NCBI GenBank assembly: GCA_026122225.1 | Contig: JANEZZ010000799.1 | Location: 1 to 64,000, forward strand | DNA: 64,000 nt | Source of the DNA: Heloderma charlesbogerti | Taxonomy: Eukaryota > Chordata > Lepidosauria > Squamata > Helodermatidae | Reading direction: 5' to 3' | Shown: positions 56,108-64,000 of the stretch, in pieces | Numbering within the stretch: the stretch's first letter is position 1 | Layout: every line of letters begins with the position of its first letter | Notes under the pieces: model-generated | Database searches by the model: none | Told to the model about the DNA's origin: nothing | Seen by the model: only the letters and a program-made list of their open reading frames with translations | Position numbers and translations under genes: made by a program

Positions 56108-56370
56108 AAGAAGACATCTGCTGGATCAGACCAAAGGCTGATCTAGTCTAGCATTCTGTTCCCACAGTGGCCAGCCAGATGCCCCAATGGGAAGCCCACA
56201 TGGAGGAGATGCATGCATATGCACCCTCCTGTCCATGTTCCCTAGCAACTGGTTTTCAGAGTCATATTGCGTCTGACAGCGGAGTTGTGACTAGTAGCCA
56301 TTGATAGCCTTCTCCTCCGTGAATTTGTGTAGCACCCTTTTGAAGCCATCCAGGTTGGTGGCCAACCTTA
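56108..56370 (+). mobile_element. LINE 3'-end fragment (probably CR1-type)
   Basis: CTGCTGGATCAGACCAAAGG, GATCTAGTCTAGCATTCTGT and AGTAGCCATTGATAGCCTTC are in the order of an abundant squamate repeat. The reverse of this unit occurs at 9330-9560. Confidence 0.6.
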
Positions 56371-56420
56371 AAGTGCACCAGCTTGCAATTTAAACGACAC
56401 ACCCCACAACCCCTTGCAGC

Positions 56421-56502
56421 AGCCTTCCTCATGGCTGGCTGGGGCATTATGGGAGTTGTAGTCAGACACATCTGGAGGGCACCAGGTTGGGGAAGGCTGC
56501 CT
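56421..56502. repeat. FB1 foldback repeat, right arm with left stub
   Basis: AGCCTTCCTC is a stub of the left arm; then GGCTGGCTGGGGCATTATGG, TAGTCAGACACATCTGGAGG and GGGGAAGGCTGCC. Nothing recognised in 56503-56933. Confidence 0.7.
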
Positions 56503-56933
56503 CACAGTGTCACAGAAGAAGGTGGCGGTACCTCTTTCAGTGAAAGGACATCTCATCTGCCCTTTCTGGCACCTGCACGTTTCAAAATTGGGAACGGCTG
56601 CTGCCGGGGCAGGGGGACCAACATTGGGACCATGGTATGTGAAGGGGGGGTTGACGTTGTTATCCCCATCGTGGTTATGACCAAAAAGCCCCCAGCTGCT
56701 ATTAGCCCTGGGGAAGACGCTCCCATTGACACCACTGAATAATAACAACTGGGGATGGATTTTTGTTGCAACTGTGGATGGGGTAAATGGTTACACCCCC
56801 CCCCACACTCCTAGTCCTGTCTGAGGGCCCTCCCATGCCACTGATTAATTTTTTGTTTAAGATCCATGCACTTTAATTGCTTACGTGCAATTAACATCAC
56901 ATCTAGTTTGGCCCTGACTCCACTGTTGCTTGC

Positions 56934-57275
56934 CAAGGGTGTTGAACGTGTTTCAGCAGAAGGGCCAAATTCAATTTTGGGGAAGCTCTTGGGGGCTGCA
57001 TTCCAGTGGTGGGTGGGACCAGGGCCAAAGAGGCAGAGCCCAAGTAGCCCAGGTACCAGCGTATTTCAGTTTAAAGCTGTCATGGCCAACAGCTGAACCT
57101 TAGGTGAGGCATTTCCACCTTTTAAAATGGGGGAAAATGTGGAAAGGCCAGAAAACCAATAAATGGTCAGTGATCAAGTGAAAGGGGGGAGGCCAGGGGA
57201 AGGGGCGTGGCCACCTGGGGAGCCCCGAGGGCCGAGTTGGGGCCAGAGCTGGCCCACAGCCGGAAGTTCCTCCTG
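56934..57275 (+). mobile_element. hAT-C copy
   Basis: CAAGGGTGTTGAACGTGTTT, GGGCCAAATTCAATTTTGGG, CATTCCAGTGGTGGGTGGG and the right end GGAAGTTCCTCCTG are in family order. No target duplication preserved. Nothing recognised in 57276-57718. Confidence 0.7.
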
Positions 57276-57718
57276 TTACATGTTTTGTGGAGGAGCTCGT
57301 ATTTGTGGGGGGCTCATGCTGATGAATGTCCTCTCCTCCTAGCCTTTATTGTTCTACCGGTGTTTTTTGGACTTCTGATTGTCGGTGGTCTTATGTGAGG
57401 CAGAGCATTTGTCTTGAGAGCTGCTGGGCAGAGGCCTTCATGCGTGAAGCCCCAGTCCGCCTCTTCCGGACTGCAGAGGCTTCCTCCCAAGAGGCAAGGA
57501 AAGCCAGAGGGGCCTGGGGTCGCAGGGCAGGAAGAGCTGCTGCCTGACCTTCTGCTGGCCGCTGCCTTGCTGTGGTTCATCTTCCTTAGCAGTTGGGCGA
57601 GGGAGGAGCAGGGAAATCAGCTGCGACAGGAGAGGCAACTGGAGAGGAACAGGTCCGGACAGCCCGCTAGCAGCATGCTCCACAACGGCCTTACCCAGCC
57701 TGGTGTCTGCTCAGGGTG

Positions 57719-57944
57719 TTTGTTTATTTATTATTACATTTATATCCTGTCTTTCCCCCCTCTTGGAAGGAACCGAAGGCGCTTACATGGTCTCCTTCCT
57801 CTCCATTTTACCCTCACAACAACCTTATGAGGTAGATCAGGCTGAAAGTCAGTGATTGGGCCAAAGTCACCCAGCGAGCTTCATGGCAAAGTGGAGACTA
57901 GAACCCAGATCTCCTGAGTCCCAGTTCAGCATTCTCACCACTAC
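57719..57944 (-). mobile_element. MIR-like tRNA SINE, minus orientation
   Basis: ATTTATATCCTGTCTTTCCC, ACCCTCACAACAACCTTATG and the reversed head region CACTACACCAAACATG-like match 15827-16066. Confidence 0.7.
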
Positions 57945-57948
57945 ACCA

Positions 57949-58073
57949 AACATGATGGGAGTTGCAGTCCAACCCATTGGGAGGGCAGCGGGTGGAGAGG
58001 GCTGCTTTGCTTTGCTCTGCTCTGCTCTGCTCTGCTGTGCTCTGCTCTGCTCTCCTCTGCTTTGCTTTGCTTT
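57949..58073. repeat. FB1 right-arm piece and (CTCTG)n pentanucleotide run
   Basis: GATGGGAGTTGCAGTCCAAC and GGGAGGGCAGCGGGTGG (57953-58000) are FB1; they run into CTTTG/CTCTG pentamers at 58008-58073. Nothing recognised in 58074-58504. Confidence 0.75.
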
Positions 58074-58504
58074 CCTATTTTCTTTGAGTAGTTCAGTTGG
58101 AATGCGATCCAGTTGTGCTATCTGTAATGGGATTTTTCCATATGAGTTGGTGGTCTTCTGCTTTTTGCATCTGGTCAAGGAGGGGGGCACAGTGCTGTCT
58201 TGGAGGCTGTGACCCTCTTTACTGAATGGGGTTGATGATACCAAATCTTCCCTTGACAATTGGTTGTTTGAAAGGCCATGTGGCACCCCACCGAGCAAAA
58301 TAAAAACAGACAAAGTTCTTTTTAGCAAAAGAATGGTGGTAAAGTTCTGTCTTGCATAATCCCAGCACAGAGGCCTATGTGAAACCTGTGATCTTAGTGA
58401 AGTATTTGTAAAAATAAAAAATAAAGGGGGAAGAATCAGAACAGTGTGACTGCTATGTTCCATGCGTCTCAGCTAGAAGCAAGTGATCCCTTGGTTTATC
58501 CTCC

Positions 58505-58830
58505 AGCTAGGGTGGCCACATCATCAAAAGAGAAGACAATAGAGGATACCAATTTGCAAAACATTTTTGTATGTTAATTTATGTGCATAGATGCAAATAT
58601 AGAAATAATTGCTAGAATTAAAATAGAAATGCAAGACATCTCACCATAATGGGGAAGGCCGACCAGGTGACCTGTGTGCCTGCTCAGGCTGCTGTCCGGG
58701 TGCTCATTGTGGATGGGCAACTCCAAGGCCCCTGCTGCTCTCCGTTGTTGTGGTTCTTTAACTTTAGACCGGACTTGGGCCAGCAGCCCATCCAACAGGA
58801 TGCCTTCCAGTAGAGGGCTCTCCTTTGTAG
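58505..58830 (+). repeat. Unclassified repeat, uninterrupted copy
   Basis: CTAGGGTGGCCAC, AGATGCAAATATAGAAATAA, GCTGCTGTCCGGGTGCT and AGACCGGACTTGGG align with the two halves flanking 42291-42615. 58831-59427 holds nothing recognised beyond a possible CAGGGGTGAAGAATCTTT stub at 59251. Confidence 0.6.
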
Positions 58831-59427
58831 AGGGCCAGGGGTCTTCTGTCCTCCTGTTAGGAGACCCAGTGGGGCTGGCCCTGAGCATGCGTATGGTCAC
58901 AGCTAAAAGATGACCATCAATGCCTCAGGTGACTCACATCAGTGGGCCACAATGAAAATCTTCATCGGATTTGGTCACAGGAGCAGGAGAAAATGTCAAC
59001 AACAGCCAGAATTAAGCACCACAGCTTTTTAAAGCTTTGCTTCCAAACCTCCCTTTTTGTCATCTGGATTTCCATCATGCATACTCAGTGAAGGTGGTCA
59101 GATAACATCTTGGATTGGCCAACGTCTACTAATGGAGCAATGAATGATGAAGCTTCGGTAATTAGATGTTTTGTTTTGTGAATCAGAATTAAGCCCCAGG
59201 GGTGCCAACCTAGGAGAGCCTGTGGAACTGCGTAGTGAGTAATTTTAAGCAGGGGTGAAGAATCTTTACGTGGGAAAAAAACCTTGTAGAATATTGCGAA
59301 CTGAAGTTCCTTTTAACTATGGCATGAAGGATGAAATGGAATTGTTAATATTTAAGCTTGTCTACCCACTGAATATTGGGGGAAGCATTTATTTCAGCGA
59401 GATTGGATGCTGGGAAACGTTGAGCAC

Positions 59428-59760
59428 AGGGCCGCCAAACCTTTTTCAGCCCAAGTGCTAACTTCAATTTCAGAGAAGGTCTTGGGGGCGGCATTCCAGT
59501 GGTGGGCAGGGCCAAAGAGTAGAGGGGCAGGGCCCCAAATGCCAGCGTCTGTTAGTTTAAAGCTCTTACTGTCAGGAACCAAACCTTGGGAGAGGCATTT
59601 CAGTGTCTGAGAATGGGGGAAAGTGCGTGAAAGTCAGGAAGCCACCAAATGATCGGCAGCTATGGGAAAGGGGGCGGGGCCCACGGAAGCAGGCATGGAT
59701 TGGGAGCCCAGGTGGGACAGGTCTGGCGCCTGTGGCTGAGGTCTGTCCCTCTGTCTAGTG
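59428..59760 (+). mobile_element. hAT-C copy
   Basis: CAGGGCCGCCAAACCTTTTT, CAGAGAAGGTCTTGGGGGCG, CCAGTGGTGGGCAGGGCC and CCACCAAATGATCGGCAGC in order; right end diverged. Nothing recognised in 59761-60519. Confidence 0.7.
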
Positions 59761-60519
59761 CCTTGTGTACCAACACACAACGGCGTATCTGGAAATCAGA
59801 TCCTTCCTCCCGCAAGGAGAATGCAGATGGCAGACTTAGCAGTGGAAGAAAGCTGGTCATATAAGAAACACAGCAAAGAGAACAGGAATGAAGCAAGGAG
59901 GGGATGTTCTGAGGATGAGTGAGAAAAACGAGGCCACGTCTCCCTCCTTTAACCACCGTTCCTTAAAAGTAATAATTCCAGTAGGTGAAACATGCAGGCA
60001 GGTAGACACATAGCAAGAGATAAACAAAGAGCACGGATGAGATGCAGAAATACGTTGTGACTTGCTTGGGCTGGAGGCCATGGGGAAGCCGGAGGCAATG
60101 GGCTATGCGGGATCGTTGCTGTAGTTCATTTGCCATTATACTGCAACCCGTCGTCGTTTGAGACTGAGCCTTGAAGCCTACACTTAAGGAGACGCAATTT
60201 GCCGAAATCTTAATAAAAAGTTAATCATGAAAAGCAAACAGCCCACTGTGGCAACACTCCAAAGCAAGCGAATGGGAGCAGTATTTCCCCAGGCAGAAAA
60301 GCTCTGTCTAGGATCGCGACCCTGATCCCATGCTTTTAGCACACCAATTATCTCTTTAGGATGGGGAGGAGAAGGGGAGAGAGTAGAAGTAGTGCAGGAA
60401 AGACTATATCCTTAAAGGCAGGATTCAAATGACCACGATCAGACAATCAAGGCTGCACTGAGTCTTCTCCCACCTCCATCCCAACTCAAACAGATGATTA
60501 GGACTATCACAGAGACCAT

Positions 60520-60617
60520 CCTTCCCAGTCTGGCGTGCTCCAGGTGATGCCCTCCCGGCATTCCCAGCCAGCATGGCCCTTGGAGATGATGAGAGTTGGA
60601 GCAGGTCAGGGAAGGCA
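60520..60617. repeat. FB1 foldback repeat, diverged
   Basis: CCTTCCCAGTCTGGCGTGCT, CCAGCCAGCATGGCC and GATGAGAGTTGGAGC. From 60618 to 61496 only a possible reversed CR1 3' UTR trace (TTTATTTTATTTATTGTTCT) at 60678 is seen. Confidence 0.5.
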
Positions 60618-61496
60618 GGTTGAGACTGTGATAGCAGGTTCCCCCAACTCTCAGGCTGGGCTTTTCAGCCCAGAGGGATTTATTTTATTTATTGTTCTAT
60701 TAGTAGTACTTGTACACGGCTTGATACGGTAGAATCTCTCGGGTGGTTGCCAAACCGTTGGACTGCCTGGGCCACGTCTGGGCCTGGCAGGAGCTGATGA
60801 AAGGGAAGCACGTTCCACTGAAGCCCCACTGAGGCATTTGCCTGCACACACAACGGTGAAAACTGTAAAGGGGCTGCCCGCAAGCCCCCTGGGGGCACAG
60901 GCTTCTGTAAAGACCATCACACATTTAGCACACAGATCCAAAGGGGCTTGGCAGTACATTCAGCTGAACGTGCCAGCAAAGCTCCCCACAGCTGGATCCC
61001 CAAGGGCCGGGAATGTTCAGCCAGACATTCTGACAAGCCCCCTTCGGACTCAGAGGCCTCCAGAGGAGCCGGGCCTGCACCCCCCCACCTCATGCTTAGC
61101 CCTCAGGGGGACAGGCTGAACCCCTGCACCAGGCTCAACTGACCAGTGTTCCAGGGTGTGCAAACTTGGCTACCTGTTTTGCAAGTCAAGGGCTTCAATA
61201 TGTCAGTTGCGTATTAAAGAAAAGCACCCGAAAACAGTGAATATTGCAGTTCCGCAGTTCTGAGTTTTCTAACCTACATGCTTTATGTTGCTGCCTCAAG
61301 ATAACACTGAATAACATATTTAAACAATTCATGTGTGAAAAACTAAAATTGTAACTCATGAGCTGATTTCTTCACACGTTGGTGAAATTTAAATTCTTTT
61401 CCTTCAGACCCTGTAAGGGTAGAATATTTGTAGAAAGGATTATATAAGAATGTTTATGGCGAGGACTAGATTTATCTATCAGTGTCTGTCTAGATC

Positions 61497-61608
61497 AGCC
61501 TTTCCCAGGGTGGCATGCTCCAGAAGCACTGGACTGCAACACATGGCACTGGGGATGATGGGAGCTGTAGCACAACACATCTGGAGGTACCAGCTTGGGG
61601 AAGACTGG
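61497..61608. repeat. FB1 foldback repeat, first of a pair
   Basis: AGCCTTTCCCAGGGTGGC on the left and ACACATCTGGAGGTACCAGC..GGGGAAGACTGG on the right. Confidence 0.7.
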
Positions 61609-61620
61609 TTTAGATGTCGG

Positions 61621-61752
61621 GCAGCTGCCCCCAACCTGGGGCTCTGCAGATGTTTTGGACTCCAACTCCCATAATCCCTGACCATTGGCCATGCTGGCTG
61701 GGGACGATGGAAATTGTAGACCAACACATCTGGAGGGCACTAGGTTGCCTGC
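61621..61752. repeat. FB1 foldback repeat, second of a pair
   Basis: GCAGCTGCCCCCAACCTGGG, GGACTCCAACTCCCATAATC, GGCCATGCTGGCTGGGGACG and ACACATCTGGAGGGCACTAG. Thirteen bases separate it from the preceding copy. Nothing recognised in 61753-62059. Confidence 0.75.
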
Positions 61753-62059
61753 ATTGGACGTACGGCAGTGAAGCATGCGTCATGTTCGAAGCCTGGATAC
61801 ATCGTGGAACGTACCATGAAGGCACTGAAATACTTGCTTTTCCGGTCCTTTTCCAAACCCTCGGATTTGACTTTTCCAGTGTCACACCTGGCTCTGCAAA
61901 GATGGGAGCTGCTTGTGGGGCAGCCAGCAAGAGCAGGCTGCCTGTGTAGCAAACAGACCGGCACAATACCTCACCTGGAAGCTTCTACGGTGGTCAGGGA
62001 GCATCACCTGATAAGCTGGTGACCGATATGTGTACCATGTACAGCAGCAGCTGCTTTAT

Positions 62060-62265
62060 GTATGCATGTCTGTATTTGCAGGATTTATATACTGCTCTGT
62101 ATCTGACAAGATTCTTGAGTGGTGAACAATAAGAAGGAAGAAAAAACCAGGTTGCAGAATTAAAATATTTAAAATCAGATTATGGTAATAAAAACGTGGC
62201 TGGTCAGTCAGGGAAGGCTTGTTCAAACAAGGACGTCTTCAGCAGGCGCCGAAAGCAAAACAACA
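62060..62265 (-). mobile_element. CR1-type LINE 3' end, minus orientation
   Basis: GGATTTATATACTGCTCTGT begins a reversed 3' UTR; then CTTGTTCAAACAAGGACGTC and TCAGCAGGCGCCGAAAGC are the reversed C-terminal coding end. Confidence 0.6.
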
Positions 62266-62394
62266 TGAATATTCTTCATCCCTGCTTAAAATTATTCACT
62301 GCGCAGTTCCACAGGCTCTCTTAGATTAGCACCCCTGGAGCTGAATTCTGATTCACGCCACAACACAATATTTGTGTTTGTTCCTCCCATGGCG

Positions 62395-62740
62395 GGCTCC
62401 AGGCTTTCGAGGGCCCTTGGGCGAGACACCCTCAAAGCCCCCCCCCCACTCACTGCCTTTGTCACCTGGGGCTCCTGCTCCTGCGCCTCTTCCTCATCAT
62501 TGCCCCCGCTGGCTTGCTTGGCAGGCAGAGGGGCAGTGAGCAAGGCGGCTGGGTTCCACCGTTGCCGTGGCCAGAGGAGAGGCAGCGGAACAAGCAGGTT
62601 GCCATGGTGAGGAGGAAGAACAAGTCCAGGGGGCTCCGGTCAGCAGGCCTCTGCTGGGGAGGGGACCCTGGGCTGGTGCCCAGCTGTGCCTGCCCTTGAT
62701 GCCAACCCTGGTTCCCCCCTCTGGCGAGAGGGGGGGGGGC
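62395..62740 (+). repeat. GC-rich interspersed repeat R3, copy 3
   Basis: GAGGGCCCTTGGGCGAGACA, GGCTTGCTTGGCAGGCAGAG and GAAGAACAAGTCCAGGGGGC align with 3437 and 36058. Nothing recognised in 62741-63042. Confidence 0.65.
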
Positions 62741-63042
62741 GGTGCATAAGCTGTATCCATGGCTGACTTCCCTTAGATCCCTGGGACCCATGGAGGGTTC
62801 ATGTCCTTGGGTTGACCTTTGAATGAGTGGTCTTCGGCAGGACTCCAGTTCAGAAGCCAGCATCATTGCAGCACCGCTGAGAGAGGTGACTGAGGAAGCC
62901 TGAGCCCTCAGGGTGCTATTCCCAGAGCTTCCGCCTCTCATGCCTCAGATACCCAAGGGAGTGTTGAACCCAAGTTGCCCAGGGCAGTCCGATGTCTTCT
63001 CTTGGGCTCAGGTCCGGAGGCTCTGCTTTCCGGAGCCAGTTG

Positions 63043-63153
63043 AGCAGCCTTCCCCAGCCTAGGGCCACCAAGATATGTTGGACTACAACTCTCACCGTCC
63101 CCAGCCAGCATGCCCAATGGCCATCTGGAGGGGGCCAGGTTGGAGGAGGCTGC
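63043..63153. repeat. FB1 foldback repeat, near-complete
   Basis: GCAGCCTTCCCCAGCCTAGG, TTGGACTACAACTCTCACC and the right arm GGGGCCAGGTTGGAGGAGGC. 63154-63796 shows only a (CA)-rich run at about 63420-63448. Confidence 0.75.
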
Positions 63154-63796
63154 AGTAAAGCCATCCTCCAGACAATGCTAGCCGCTTTTGAAGGGACAGG
63201 ATCCACTGCTTGGGGAGGGCTGGTGCATAGTGCCTGGAATGCCGGAGACCCCAGGGCCTAGAAGGGCCCCAGAGGAGGAGTCCAGGTCCCAGGGAAGTAG
63301 CTTCATTCACCACAATGTTGCCGTGACAGGAAAAGTTCTACCTACCGCAAGGGTGGCAAATTCTATGGTCCCAGTGGGAGAATGTGGTGTTGAGCGGGCG
63401 GCCAGGGGTCAGACGTGTGCACGCACACACAAAGCACACACATGCACAGCTTAGGCACAAATGCACATGCAGAACCCCTCCCTCAAACCTGCTGCAGATG
63501 TGCAACAGAATTGCTGGGTGGCAGGGGAGGTTTTCACCTTATCTCCAGCCAGGGATATTGAATAGCATCACCGGCATGGGGGCAAGGCGGTTAAAGCCTT
63601 CTTCCCACCTACTGAATGTTGTTGTGCCTTGGGAGGTTTCCAGATAGTGGTGCCCATCCAAAGCCCTTGTGCAGCTGTTCCATTTTTCCCTCCTTAATGG
63701 ATTTTCCTTGGGAAGAAAAAAGATGGAAGAGGGTGACGGGTAGAAGATGATGACATCTGTACCCCCTAGTAAGATTCTGTGAAAGATGTAGGGTGA

Positions 63797-64000
63797 TGTA
63801 TGTATGTATTTATTTATTACATTTATATCCAGCCTTTTTTCCTCCTTAAGGAACCCAAGAAAGTGTACATAATCCTCCTCTCCATTTTTATCCTCACAAC
63901 AACAACCCTGTGAGGCAGGCTGGGCTGAGAATCTGTGACTGGCCCAAAGTCACCGAGTGAGCTTCACAGCCAAGTGGGGACTAGAACCTGAATCTCCAGA
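63797..64000 (-). mobile_element. MIR-like tRNA SINE, runs off the window
   Basis: TTATTTATTACATTTATATC, CCTCACAACAACAACCCTGT and GACTGGCCCAAAGTCACCGA match 15827-16066. The tRNA-like head would lie beyond 64000. Confidence 0.75.

Noticed and set aside
59251..59427. Separate hAT-C copy beginning CAGGGGTGAAGAATC
   Set aside because: Only the first 18 or so bases fit; the following sequence is unrelated, so I left it as a possible stub.

Overview
The window reads as nuclear DNA of a squamate reptile (lizard or snake). It has a full-length BovB LINE, Sauria-type SINEs, a tRNA-headed SINE with a BovB-like 3' tail, many CR1/L3-type LINE ends, a DIRS-type tyrosine-recombinase retroelement, a Ty3/gypsy-like element and many non-autonomous hAT elements. 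The species cannot be named from this. I found no host protein-coding exon, tRNA gene or rRNA gene that I can defend; nearly every long reading frame is a chance frame or part of a transposable element.

Layout. 1-2900: odd, poorly repeat-annotated sequence with an AT-only block, a cytosine-depleted block, two poly-C runs and a strong hairpin. 3400-16600: scattered repeats (GC-rich family R3, a possible LTR, hAT-B and hAT-C copies, SINEs, CR1 ends, short foldback repeats called FB1 here). 16651-17686: an element with inverted ends that encloses a 518-bp inverted dimer whose arms begin with 5S rRNA-like sequence. 18772-19258: a hAT element with perfect 8-bp target duplications. 19752-25578: a broken Ty3/gypsy-like element joined directly to a broken DIRS element, the latter split by a hAT insertion. 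25739-29354: two palindrome-array hAT copies, one nested inside a Harbinger-like element. 30503-33744: the BovB LINE on the minus strand with 11-bp target duplications; its reading frame is interrupted by one stop codon. 33745-44100: mostly unique sequence with sparse repeats. 44126-51236: CR1, SINE and a dense run of hAT elements. 51237-64000: mixed unique sequence, hAT-C, FB1, MIR-like and CR1 pieces.

The most interesting theme is a set of at least six non-autonomous hAT elements sharing the end TAGGGATG/CATCCCTA. Five have perfect or 7-of-8 8-bp target duplications at the element ends, and the sixth has an offset near-match. Their interiors hold long or serial palindromes. Three of them form one family in which GC-rich CGG/CCG hairpins alternate with AT-rich hairpins built on ACGTAAAT. 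The second theme is layered insertion: SINE into hAT, hAT into DIRS, hAT into Harbinger-like, hAT into CR1, foldback into a repeat with an empty paralogous site. This gives a readable relative chronology.

Labels hAT-A to hAT-D, R3 and FB1 are local names used only in this report.
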